A DNA stretch of 17,929 bases from an uncultured Candidatus Midichloriaceae bacterium (GCA_905479795.1 CAJQNX010000002.1:1-17929), one strand, 5' to 3'. Counted from the first letter of the stretch, positions 1 to 7,491 are shown. The notes: generated by a model from the sequence alone, not told the origin. A program made the numbers and translations.

Positions 1-438
1 AATATTTTTACGGCTGAAATTAAGAAATTTTCAAATCAAGAAATCGGATATTTTTACCGTGGGAAAAAATTAACTAATGACTGGATGTTTTATGAGGCGA
101 AGTTTAAGGGATACAATGAAGACAAAAATAAAATACAAGCAGCCATTAAAGAAATTCAGGAAAAACGATCCTCTACTCAACCAATAAAATCTAAGACAGG
201 AGGATCTACTTTTAAAAATCCACCTAATCAAAAAGCATGGCAATTAATAGATCAATGTGGATTAAGAGGAATGAAATTTGGTGGTGCAAAATTCTCTGAA
301 CTGCATTGCAATTTCCTCATAAATGAAGATGATGCAAAAGCTTCAGATCTAGAGCATTTGATTAATCTAGCTAAAGGAAAAGTACAAGATAAATTGGGTG
401 TCAATCTAGAAGAAGAAATAAAAATTATAGGTAATTAA
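1..438 (+). CDS. murB: UDP-N-acetylenolpyruvoylglucosamine reductase (MurB), C-terminal part
   Basis: MurB is the cytosolic FAD enzyme that reduces enolpyruvyl-UDP-GlcNAc to UDP-MurNAc, the second committed step of peptidoglycan precursor synthesis. The frame is open from base 1, so the start and FAD-binding N-terminus lie outside the window; about 145 of the usual 300 or so residues are present. Visible hallmarks are GYFYRGKK near the left edge, the GGSTFKNP motif carrying the proton-donating serine, the GGAKFSELHCNFLIN block, and the terminal LEEEIKIIG with the acidic residue expected to stabilise catalysis. The frame ends in TAA at 436-438. No ddl or ftsQ gene follows as it does in the usual division cluster; instead there is 400 bp without an intact gene. 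The gene looks intact as far as it can be seen. Confidence 0.93.
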   Translation, partial: NIFTAEIKKFSNQEIGYFYRGKKLTNDWMFYEAKFKGYNEDKNKIQAAIKEIQEKRSSTQPIKSKTGGSTFKNPPNQKAWQLIDQCGLRGMKFGGAKFSELHCNFLINEDDAKASDLEHLINLAKGKVQDKLGVNLEEEIKIIGN

Positions 439-840
439 TTACAACAATAAAAATCAAAAAAAAATAGTACTTTCTAAATGATTATTGGGCATTGAATTAG
501 AATTACCCATTGAAGTAAATGAATTATCAAATAATGGGTTATGGTGAAATATTTGATTGTTAATTTGAGGGTTGTTATCACCATTATCACAATAAAAAGC
601 TTCATTCAAATCCTGATTTGCATCAAAGTCATTTATCGTAGAATTATCATTTTAAAAAATTAAATATACTAATAGTAGCAATCAATAAACATTTTACAAT
701 AATCAGGATAACTTAATAGAAATTATCAATAGAGTCATTTTTTACTTCCTTCACTGTTTAAAATATAAATATATCCACTGATATGGTAATATGATATTTT
801 ATAGAAATATACAATAAATTGCAAATCACCAATTATTGAT
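439..840. other. Gene-free interval with a possible decayed minus-strand remnant
   Basis: No intact gene is visible between murB and the ABC exporter. On the minus strand, 651 down to 454 is an unbroken 65-codon frame ending in TGA. It is rich in Asn, Asp, Ser and Phe (for example NDNSTINDFD and NNPQINNQIF) but has a TAA immediately upstream and no start codon except a late internal ATG. It could be the C-terminal remnant of an Asn-rich protein or a chance frame. Upstream of it on the same strand, GAAGGAAG a few bases before an ATG (near 735) opens a reading frame that soon stops, which fits a decayed gene. I see no clear promoter or terminator. Confidence 0.3.
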
Positions 841-2601
841 ATGAAAGATAATCATGAGCTCTCTAAATTCTTCTGGGAGTGTATAAAACCATACTGGGTA
901 TATTATACGCTAATGGCACTTGCACCAATTTTAGGGGGATTTTATATTAGTTTGAATAGTTATGTTGTTAAAATGTTGATAGACATGATGACAGTAAATG
1001 TACATTTATCCTTTTCAAATTTAATTGCGCCAATTGGATTGTTCATATTTGCTCAAGCTTATATTGACATTATATGGAGGGTATCTAATTTTGCCGAGTG
1101 GAAATCAGAACCATATGTTAGAAAAGCAGTACTGACCAAAGCTTTTGCCTATGTCCAACAACACTCCTACTCATATTTTCAAAATAATCATATCGGTACA
1201 ATCACAAGTAAAATTAAAGGAATTTTAATAGGTTATGATAATGTAGCTAGCACAATTCATCATAAATTACTCACTCCTTTTTCCTCATTTATAATAACAA
1301 CTTTTGCTTTATCTATTGTAAATATTTGGCTTGGTGTATTTGTATTTATTTGGTCAATATTATTTGTAATTACAATGTACAAATTAACAGGTAAGCTTTC
1401 TAAATATTCTAATATAGTAAGTGAATCAAAGCATAGATTGTTTGGAATTATTGCGGATAATATATCAAATATTATTACAACAAAAATATTTAATATAAGG
1501 GGAGATGAATTTGAAAAGTTAAAAAGTGAATTTGATAAAGATACGATTCCCAAAGAAGTGGCAATGTATAAATACGATTTTAAAGTGCAAATTGTTGCAA
1601 GTATTTTTTACTGGTTACTATTGACTTCGATTTTAATTGTGATGATTTATCTCAAAAATAATGAGCTAATTACTCTTGGAGATTTTGCATTTGTTTTTGG
1701 CATTATATTTGCAGCAAGTGATCAACTGTGGCATGCAATTCTAAATTTGAGAGATTTACATGCATCAATAGGGGATTTAAAGCAATCGTTTACAATACTT
1801 GAAGATAAGCATGAACTGTTGGATAAGCAAAATGCTAACAATCTGCTAATAACTAATGGTAAAATTGAATTTAAGAATGTTAATTTTGGATATAGCGGTG
1901 ATCAGTTAGTTTTGAGCAATTTTAATTTAACAATTCATCCGGGGGAAAAGATTGGGTTAGTTGGAATTTCAGGCGTTGGTAAATCTACAATTATAAGTTT
2001 ATTATTAAGATTTTTTAAAGTAACTTCAGGGGAAATATTAATTGATGAACAGAATATAAATAATATTACAGAAAGATCTTTATATGATTCAATTGCTATT
2101 GTTCCTCAAGATATCATGCTTTTTCACCGCAGTATTCAAGATAATATAAAACAAGGGAATGTAAATGCAACTAATGAAGATATTAAAAATGCAGTGAAAA
2201 AAGCGTATGCTCAGGAATTTATAGAAAAATTTCCAAATAAATATGATACTATAATAGGTGAGAGAGGAATAAAAATTTCGGTGGGTCAAAGGCAAAGAAT
2301 TGCCATTGCACGAGCACTTTTAAAAAATTCTCCTATTCTTATTTTTGATGAAGCAACTTCTGCGCTGGACAGCATCACTGAAAAATATATTCAAAAAACT
2401 ACGCAGGATATTATTAGAAAATCTGATAAAACAATGATTGTCATCGCTCATCGTCTATCTACTCTCAAAAATCTCGATAGAATTATAGTTGTCGATGGAG
2501 GGATGGTGATTGAGGAAGGTACGCACAAGGAGCTTGTTGCAAAGAATAATGGTAAATATAATAACTTGTGGAAGCTACAAAGTGATTTTTTTATTTTTTG
2601 A
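841..2601 (+). CDS. ABC exporter, fused permease-ATPase (MsbA/multidrug type)
   Basis: This 586-residue half-transporter has the usual length and order for type IV ABC exporters. A six-helix membrane domain (about residues 15-310) is followed by a nucleotide-binding domain (about 340-580). In the ATPase, Walker A GISGVGKST is at 375-383, the Q-loop is IVPQD, the signature ISVGQ is at 479-483, Walker B ILIFDE is at 499-504, the D-loop is SALD, and the switch histidine H537 lies in VIAHR. The signature departs from the canonical LSGGQ, with valine in place of the first glycine. Such proteins work as inner-membrane homodimers and flip lipids, lipid A, peptides or drugs outward; the substrate cannot be read from sequence. 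It stands alone, with no operon partner. No clear Shine-Dalgarno sequence precedes the ATG, but the next in-frame ATGs would cut into the first helix. Confidence 0.92.
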   Translation: MKDNHELSKFFWECIKPYWVYYTLMALAPILGGFYISLNSYVVKMLIDMMTVNVHLSFSNLIAPIGLFIFAQAYIDIIWRVSNFAEWKSEPYVRKAVLTKAFAYVQQHSYSYFQNNHIGTITSKIKGILIGYDNVASTIHHKLLTPFSSFIITTFALSIVNIWLGVFVFIWSILFVITMYKLTGKLSKYSNIVSESKHRLFGIIADNISNIITTKIFNIRGDEFEKLKSEFDKDTIPKEVAMYKYDFKVQIVASIFYWLLLTSILIVMIYLKNNELITLGDFAFVFGIIFAASDQLWHAILNLRDLHASIGDLKQSFTILEDKHELLDKQNANNLLITNGKIEFKNVNFGYSGDQLVLSNFNLTIHPGEKIGLVGISGVGKSTIISLLLRFFKVTSGEILIDEQNINNITERSLYDSIAIVPQDIMLFHRSIQDNIKQGNVNATNEDIKNAVKKAYAQEFIEKFPNKYDTIIGERGIKISVGQRQRIAIARALLKNSPILIFDEATSALDSITEKYIQKTTQDIIRKSDKTMIVIAHRLSTLKNLDRIIVVDGGMVIEEGTHKELVAKNNGKYNNLWKLQSDFFIF

Positions 2602-2881
2602 TAGTTATTACTTTATCAGTATAATACTACAATCAGATGTTATCTTAGCTTCATTTTAAATTTTTTGACACCTCAAGAATTTTGTGAGAGCATGAATTAC
2701 AAAGTGAATTAGGGTTGTTATTGTCAGTTTAATTCACTCCTAGGTCAAATTAGGCGATACTCCCCCCACCAACTATAAAAGGAGAAGAGCCCAAAAATTT
2801 CAAAATTTGAGTGTTTAATGAATTTAAGTTTGACGCGGCGTTGTTGATATGTTTGGATAGGAAGATGATTTATATATACCT
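2602..2881. other. Intergenic patch with a hairpin and a less AT-rich stretch, unexplained
   Basis: No coding frame of note is visible. A perfect 9-bp inverted repeat (AGTGAATTA at 2703-2711 and TAATTCACT at 2730-2738) encloses an 18-base loop. Just downstream, about 2735-2850 is less AT-rich than the surroundings, with a CCTAGG site, a run of six C residues (CCCCCC) near 2762, a purine-rich GGAGAAGAG stretch and a GACGCGGCG stretch. The composition differs from neighbouring spacers and suggests an inserted or repeat-derived segment, but no transposase fragment or terminal repeats can be seen in it. Confidence 0.3.
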
Positions 2882-3173
2882 ATGCCTATAACAACCAGAT
2901 CTCAATTAGCGGGTGCTATTTCAGCTGCTTGGCAGGAGTGTGATGATCATGATTATATTTTTTGCAGTTCATCATTTTCCTGAGATTCCTTTAGAAATGG
3001 TAGAAGAAATTGCAACACACTTAATTGAGAATACTGATATAAATAATCCTGAAGAACTTATATTTCAGGAGACTGATATATATGATAATTATTATAATTA
3101 TAATGTATATGAATATTATAATGATTATATCAATAAGCTAGGCACCGTCAATTCAACGGAAGAACAGGTGTAA
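2882..3173 (+). pseudogene. F-box-like short protein gene, frameshifted and truncated by an IS remnant
   Basis: Two overlapping frames together form one plausible protein. The ATG at 2882 opens a 33-codon frame (MPITTRSQLAGAIS...) that stops at 2981. The adjacent frame, open from a GTG at 2913 to TAA at 3171-3173, carries IPLEMVEEIATHL. That segment fits the F-box core pattern of Leu/Ile-Pro-x-Glu, two hydrophobics, two free positions, Ile, three free positions and Leu. Removing one T from the six-T run at 2958-2963 joins the two into a single 96-residue protein. Its last ten residues are read from the end of the IS6-type remnant that begins at 3141, so the natural C-terminus is lost. F-box proteins recruit host SCF ubiquitin ligase in eukaryotes, and intracellular bacteria use them as effectors; that role here is inference. 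Alternatives are transcriptional or ribosomal slippage, or a chance motif match. Confidence 0.45.
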
Positions 3174-3423
3174 CAGAACCTTTGTCTTGAAAATTAAGCA
3201 CCAACTTCTGATAGTTTCATGACTGACATCAATTCCTCTATATAATAGCTGCTCTCTCACATCCATATAACACTGATTAAACTATGATATTGCCATATTG
3301 CTTGTCCTATTATTATCATTGGATATCTGTGTCTACTTGCTGTACCCTTCATCTTCTCTGATATTTGTTTTTTTTGATTCTGTTCAATACCTGTTATCTA
3401 GTTCTTTTTAACTTGATGGTGCA
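3141..3423 (-). mobile_element. Internally deleted IS6-type element (MITE-like), minus orientation
   Basis: The element is bounded by GGCACCGTCAA at 3141-3151 and its inverted partner TTGATGGTGCA at 3413-3423 (two mismatches). Inside, the minus strand of 3198-3352 repeats 4374-4529 of the neighbouring IS almost perfectly: I count three substitutions and one missing G over about 155 bp. This is the N-terminal part of the same transposase, already frameshifted. Everything between that and the far end is deleted apart from about 57 bp at the left terminus. No convincing 8-bp target duplication is seen (ATAAGCTA on the left, AGGTATAG on the right). Non-autonomous movement would need a transposase from another copy. 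Confidence 0.75.
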
Positions 3424-3641
3424 AGGTATAGTATAAAAACAAGAAAGATTTAGATGATTCAATGGATGAGTTACTTCATAAAATTTTTGAAATAAATAAT
3501 AGGGTAGGGTGGTATAAAAAAATTAAGATATATTTGTACCGCATTTAACTTTTTATTCTTCAGTACAATTATTAATTATATTTGATTAGTTTGTACCATC
3601 TTAGTACAACTTATTTTTTCAGAGTTTTTTGAACCATTTAG
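3424..3641. promoter_or_regulatory. Spacer with TTGTAC/GTACAA inverted motifs downstream of the toxin gene
   Basis: No gene is present; a 38-codon frame from 3432 to 3548 (DLDDSMDELLHKIFE within it) may be a remnant of unknown origin. A perfect 6-bp inverted repeat, TTGTAC at 3591-3596 and GTACAA at 3604-3609 with a 7-base loop, sits just beyond the 3' end of the minus-strand toxin gene. The same two hexamers occur again at 3534-3539 and 3563-3568 with a longer spacer. They could be protein-binding sites or a weak terminator for the toxin-antitoxin transcript; there is no clear T-tract to settle it. Confidence 0.3.
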
Positions 3642-3920
3642 TTATTTACGATGAAAGGTTTTGTACACATCGCTGTCATTTCTTTTCCCTGCTACAGTAA
3701 TGTATAAGATTGAGCTATTTTCAATTCTAAAAATTAATCTATATTCGCCAATATCCTTGCGATAATAAGTGTATTTAGATTGTGATATCATTTTTTTAAT
3801 ATCAGTGTGCTTGGGATTTTTAGCTAAAGCGAATATTTCCTTAACAACTTGTTTAAATTGCTTAGGATCTAATATAAAAAAAAATTTATCGGCTTGCTTA
3901 CTTAGATTAATTAAAAGCAT
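3642..3920 (-). CDS. RelE/ParE-family toxin of a type II toxin-antitoxin pair
   Basis: This 92-residue protein has the size and C-terminal pattern of RelE/YoeB/ParE-fold toxins. The segment YRKDIGEYRLIFRIE, followed by the hydrophobic strand SILYITVAGKR and the terminal DVYKTF, matches the family's central sheet and basic, aromatic active edge. RelE-type members cleave mRNA in the ribosomal A site, while ParE-type members poison gyrase; the sequence does not decide between them. Its start overlaps the end of the upstream antitoxin gene by 14 bases, the usual coupled arrangement. No frameshift or missing segment is visible, so it may be active. It lies between two IS6-type copies in opposite orientations. 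Confidence 0.8.
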   Translation of the reverse strand: MLLINLSKQADKFFFILDPKQFKQVVKEIFALAKNPKHTDIKKMISQSKYTYYRKDIGEYRLIFRIENSSILYITVAGKRNDSDVYKTFHRK

Positions 3921-4146
3921 CTTTTAGCTTTATCATAGTTTTTTCTACACCAATATACCCTTCTTCCTCAGCAATATTAGCCTCGTTAAGCCAATATGAA
4001 TCTTCAATTCCTTGCAGTCTCTCATATTCTTTTTTACTCAATAACACAGCTTCATTATTGTGTCTTTTTATAAAAACAGGTTTATGCATGGCTTCTGTAA
4101 GATATTCACCTAAGTGAGTTTTAAATTCAGTGCTATTAATACTCAT
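3907..4146 (-). CDS. Phd/YefM-family antitoxin
   Basis: This is a 79-residue partner of the overlapping downstream toxin gene. The N-terminus MSINSTEFKTHLGEYLTEA followed by PVFIKRHNNEAVLLSKKEYERL is the typical Phd/YefM DNA-binding fold: a helix, then the beta strand with the 'xAVLLSxxEY' signature. The acidic tail (EEEGYIGVEKTMIKLKDAF) would be the flexible toxin-neutralising arm. Antitoxins of this family bind their own promoter, and the toxin-antitoxin complex represses more strongly. An inverted repeat next to a TATAAT lies about 20-50 bp upstream and would suit such autoregulation. Confidence 0.82.
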   Translation of the reverse strand: MSINSTEFKTHLGEYLTEAMHKPVFIKRHNNEAVLLSKKEYERLQGIEDSYWLNEANIAEEEGYIGVEKTMIKLKDAFN

Positions 4147-4163
4147 TATTATATTTATTTTAA

Positions 4164-4196
4164 ATTATACATTTGGACTAATATAGCTGCATTAGT
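4164..4196 (-). promoter_or_regulatory. Likely promoter/operator of the toxin-antitoxin operon
   Basis: Reading the minus strand toward the antitoxin start, TATAAT occupies 4169-4164, about 20 bp before the ATG. Just upstream is a perfect inverted repeat, ACTAAT at 4177-4182 and ATTAGT at 4191-4196, separated by 8 bases, where the -35 region would lie. An operator overlapping the promoter is what an autoregulated Phd/YefM system would have. No good -35 hexamer is evident. Assignment is by position and symmetry only. Confidence 0.4.
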
Positions 4197-4282
4197 TAAA
4201 AAAGTCAATACTACCAATACGATCGATAAGGTTAAGTAAGCTGAACATTGTTAATAATAAATGTATTAAAAACACAAGTTTT

Positions 4283-5091
4283 GGCACCGTCAAGTTAAAA
4301 TGATAGTGGACTATAGATATTGAACAAAATCTGGAAAAATCATAAAATCCTAAGAAAAATAAATATCAATAAAATGAAAGATACGGCAAGTAGACACAGA
4401 TATCCAATGATAATAATAGGACAAGCAATATGGCAATATCATAGGTTTAATCAGTGTTATATGGATGTGAGAGAGCAGCTATTATATAGAGGAATTGATG
4501 TCAGTCATGAAACTATCAGAAGTTGGTGCAATAAATTTGGTAAAGATTTTAAAAAAAATCATCAAAAAGTAGCAAAGGAAAGTAACAGATAAATGGCATT
4601 TAGATGAGATGACAATGAAAGTAAATGGGGAATATTTTATACTGTGGAGAGCGGTAGATTAAGAGGGATATGAGCTGGATGTATTTTTACAGAAGTGCCG
4701 TAATACAAAGTCAGCAATAAGGTTTTTATCTCGATTGTTGCAATCATATTCAGAGCCAATAGTCATTGTTACAGATAAATTAAGGAGTTGTAATAAGCCA
4801 ATTAAGGTAACGTGTCCTAAAACAAAGCATAAAAGTCACAAAGGACTTAATAATCGTGTAGAAAATGCACATCAACCATCACGAAAAAAGGAAAAATGCC
4901 TAATAAAGTTCAAATCACCTTGGGGAATACAACAAACTCTGTCATTAATGGGAAAAGTAAGAAACATCTTTGCTGTGGATGCAGGAAGATATACTAATAC
5001 AGCTAATATTCAAAGGAATCACTTTCAAAATGCTAAGTCTGTTTGGGACGAAGCTATGAAGGTGATAGCTGCTGCCTAAAATTTAAGGATC
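4283..5091 (+). mobile_element. IS6-family-like insertion sequence, degraded; right end unclear
   Basis: The left end is GGCACCGTCAA at 4283-4293, identical to the terminus of the MITE-like copy at 3141. It is followed by a leader and a transposase frame. A matching right terminal repeat cannot be found in the next 170 bp, so the right boundary is uncertain and the end given is only where similarity signals stop. Relative to the copy at 3141-3423 it lies in the opposite orientation, and the two share about 155 bp that are nearly identical, implying a fairly recent common source. With its own transposase broken, it cannot move unaided. Confidence 0.7.
4320..5079 (+). pseudogene. IS6-family DDE transposase, broken by a frameshift and a stop
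   Basis: The first frame (TTG at 4320, or more likely ATG at 4374) encodes the helix-turn-helix part, RYPMIIIGQAIWQYHRFNQC and VSHETIRSWCNKFGKDF, and ends at TAA 4590-4592. The catalytic part continues one frame over: WHLDEMTMKVNGEYF, LWRAVD, then an in-frame TAA at 4660-4662 where a Gln or Glu codon is expected before EGYELDVF, and on to TAA at 5079. Catalytic acids can be assigned at bases 4603 (Asp in WHLDE), 4774 (Asp in VTDKL) and 4861 (Glu in RVENAHQ). The frame change must lie between 4570 and 4592. With both lesions repaired the protein would be about 235 residues, which fits the family. As it stands it is inactive. Confidence 0.85.
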
Positions 5092-5245
5092 AGGGTTATA
5101 TTATACCACAATATTATAATTGCTTTAGTCAAATGTGAGCTCATTTTTAGTGAGAATATGCAAATTTTAGCAGCCAAATAATTTTAATATGCGTAAAATA
5201 TGGTGATATGAGCCGTTAAGATCCTTAGTTTAGGAGCAGCGATAT
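5063..5245. repeat. Imperfect inverted repeat between the IS and the transporter gene
   Basis: TAAGGATC at 5084-5091 is mirrored perfectly by GATCCTTA at 5220-5227. The similarity extends outward, because GCTGCT and CCTAAA of the left arm (5068-5080) reappear on the opposite strand at about 5228-5240. The arms are roughly 28 bp and enclose about 130 bp of gene-free DNA that includes a TGAGCTCA palindrome. This may be a second, inverted scrap of the transposase 3' end or a structure between two convergent transcription units. Confidence 0.45.
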
Positions 5246-5258
5246 CAATAATATACAA

Positions 5259-7256
5259 TTAATCCTTTTCTTCATCTTTATTATTTAAAATTCGCTCATC
5301 CATACGATACATCTTATCTTCAAGTAATAATATATTTTTAATTCCTAACTTATCACCTATTACAGCAAGCCATTTAATAAGGTGTCTATTAGTTTCTTTC
5401 GCCATCTTTTGTTGTTTGTGTGGCTTCAATCCTTCTATCGTTTCTAAATTGTGCTGCCTATCCATTTGTTTTATAAACAATGCTTCATGATCACCTATCT
5501 TAATTAGCTTATCTAGTGTTTGCTCAAGTGTGAGCATAATGCGTTTGCCATCTTCAAATCTCACTTTTGTTAGCCTATCCACCATTTTAGCTATTCTTTG
5601 ATTGAACTCTTTTTCCACTGTCTCCACTGTACATTCTGAATCCTCCGCTACATCATGAAGAATTGCTGCAATAATAATATCAGATTTGGGATAATGCTCT
5701 GCCACCATTCCAGCAACTGCTAGGGGGTGGAAGTAAAAAGGATGATCTCCTGTTTTTCGCATCTGTGTACCATGCCACTTCCTAGCAAATGTAATCGCCT
5801 TTTCTATCAGCTTCATGTTCAGCTTCACATTATCTTCTTTGCTTATTACCTCTAATTTGCTCAGCAAATCTGCACTATATACGCACTTATTGTTATATTT
5901 TTCATATTCTTTATCCAATTCATAATGAAAGTCTTCATCATTTAATGCCGTGTCCTTACTTCTTGGTTCATCAGGATAGCTGCCATAAGCACCACTGTCT
6001 TTTTCTAATTTGGTTAGATAACTTAACGCCCATATAAAGCCCACTATAGCAGGTGCACATAGCGCCCAAATTCCGTAATATCCAAACCATGATGTGAGTA
6101 GAATTAAACCATAAGATGAAATTGCATATCCTGTAGCCCCTGATATCCCAAAAGTAGTTGCAACTGCTGTGAATCGCTTAGATACAGGGAAATGCTTTAA
6201 CCACATAACTATGTTGATAAGATTAGACATAGCTGGAATATAAATTGCACATTGTAAAAAATATATAGTTATCTCTCCATTTATTAATACAATTTTATTG
6301 AGACAGAAAGGCATATATAATAATGCCATTGTACCTGCAACAATACTCATTTTTCTTATTTTGATAGGGTGAAATTTACTACACAGATATGCCATTAAAG
6401 CAGAACCTAAAACTGAATATATAGAAACTTTAAAATTGTGATTTACTACCGCCTCAGGCGTCATATCTAAATTGCTTTTCATAAAATCACCTAAGTAAAT
6501 ATAGGTACAATAAAAACAAATAGGCGTTAATATGACGTTAAAAAACAATCCCACCAAAGCTTTTTTATTCACCTTTTCATTTATAGCATATATTGGATCT
6601 AGCTTTTTTATAACTTTCATTCTATGTTGATAGTTAACAAATTCAGGGGTCTCTCTCAATCTCGTTCTAGCAACAAGGCCAATTACCGCAATTGCAGCTC
6701 CAACAAAAAATGCGTATCTCCAACCAAAACTTGAATTAAGCACAAGTGATGCCACACCTAGGGCAAATAACCCCCCAGCTCTTGATGCTGTATCTACTAC
6801 ACCACTTGCTACATACTTATGTGGTGATTTTAAAGTTTCAAATAAATAAATTCCTGCTCCAATGACTTCACCTAATGATGAAAAACCTTGCAGCATTCTG
6901 CACAAAAGTATCACAACTGTTGCCCATATTCCCACTTCTGAATAAACAGGAAATGTTGCCATCGTTACACATGTTCCTGCCATAATAAAAGTTGTGATAT
7001 ATATAGTGGATTTTCTACCAATTGCATCTCCAATTCTTCCAATAACATAACCTCCAACGGGTCTAAGCACAAATGTCATGCAAAAAGCTGTTGCTCCTAG
7101 CAATTTAGCCATCATAGGGTCTGTTTTTGGAAAGAACAAATCATTCAAAAGTACTGAAAGATGCACATATAACATCAAATCAAAATACTCTAGCAATGTA
7201 CCGAATGAAAGCAGCGCAATTGCCTCTTTTTGTTGCCTAGTGAGTTTTTTAGCCAT
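5259..7256 (-). CDS. MHS/ProP-type MFS transporter fused to a SpoT/RelA-type HD domain
   Basis: The 665 residues hold two domains. Residues 1 to about 425 are a 12-helix major facilitator of the metabolite:H+ symporter group (ProP-like). RPVGGYVIGRIGDAIGRK at 65-82 is the loop 2-3 signature, and LCRMLQGFSSLGE and GWRYAFFVGA follow. Family members import osmolytes, amino acids or dicarboxylates with protons; the substrate is unknown. After a hydrophilic linker (about 430-480), residues 480-625 match the HD hydrolase domain of RelA/SpoT proteins: H510 (FHPLAVAG), H534-D535 (ILHDVAED) and D599 (KQMDRQHN), with the 24- and 64-residue spacings expected for Mn-dependent (p)ppGpp hydrolysis. No synthetase, TGS or ACT domain follows. 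The HD domain should face the cytosol. Fusion could tie solute uptake to alarmone breakdown. The frame is clean across the junction, so a true fusion is likely. Confidence 0.9.
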   Translation of the reverse strand: MAKKLTRQQKEAIALLSFGTLLEYFDLMLYVHLSVLLNDLFFPKTDPMMAKLLGATAFCMTFVLRPVGGYVIGRIGDAIGRKSTIYITTFIMAGTCVTMATFPVYSEVGIWATVVILLCRMLQGFSSLGEVIGAGIYLFETLKSPHKYVASGVVDTASRAGGLFALGVASLVLNSSFGWRYAFFVGAAIAVIGLVARTRLRETPEFVNYQHRMKVIKKLDPIYAINEKVNKKALVGLFFNVILTPICFYCTYIYLGDFMKSNLDMTPEAVVNHNFKVSIYSVLGSALMAYLCSKFHPIKIRKMSIVAGTMALLYMPFCLNKIVLINGEITIYFLQCAIYIPAMSNLINIVMWLKHFPVSKRFTAVATTFGISGATGYAISSYGLILLTSWFGYYGIWALCAPAIVGFIWALSYLTKLEKDSGAYGSYPDEPRSKDTALNDEDFHYELDKEYEKYNNKCVYSADLLSKLEVISKEDNVKLNMKLIEKAITFARKWHGTQMRKTGDHPFYFHPLAVAGMVAEHYPKSDIIIAAILHDVAEDSECTVETVEKEFNQRIAKMVDRLTKVRFEDGKRIMLTLEQTLDKLIKIGDHEALFIKQMDRQHNLETIEGLKPHKQQKMAKETNRHLIKWLAVIGDKLGIKNILLLEDKMYRMDERILNNKDEEKD

Positions 7257-7491
7257 AACTGCAAGTTCCGATTCACAATTTAGTGAGTTTAAGCTTACTA
7301 CTACTTTTTATTGAGTCAAGTTTTTTATCATTGAACACTCCCCTAATTCACTATAAATTATATAAAAAAGTTGCTTAACTTTTACACCGCCTTTTGACGG
7401 TTACTTCACCTCATTATTTGCAATAAAGCCCTTTATTTAACATATTTATTATACTAAGTGTTATATTTTACAATAAAGTAAATTTATTGAA
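7257..7491. promoter_or_regulatory. Divergent intergenic region between the transporter-HD and carboxypeptidase genes
   Basis: This 235-bp spacer must contain promoters for both divergent genes. It is very AT-rich. TTAACA at about 7438 and TATACT or TTATAT further right are possible elements for the carboxypeptidase gene, but spacing is poor for every pairing. A CCGCCTTTTGACGG stretch (around 7387-7400) forms a small imperfect inverted pairing, CCG with CGG. Nothing else is recognised. Confidence 0.3.

Noticed and set aside
1260..1553. Minus-strand 97-codon frame inside the ABC exporter
   Set aside because: It is fully covered by the membrane domain of a well-supported gene, has no family motif and no ribosome binding site; it is an antisense shadow.
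7078..7314. Plus-strand 78-codon frame opposite the start of the transporter-HD gene
   Set aside because: It overlaps the N-terminal helices of the transporter in antisense and has no recognisable content.
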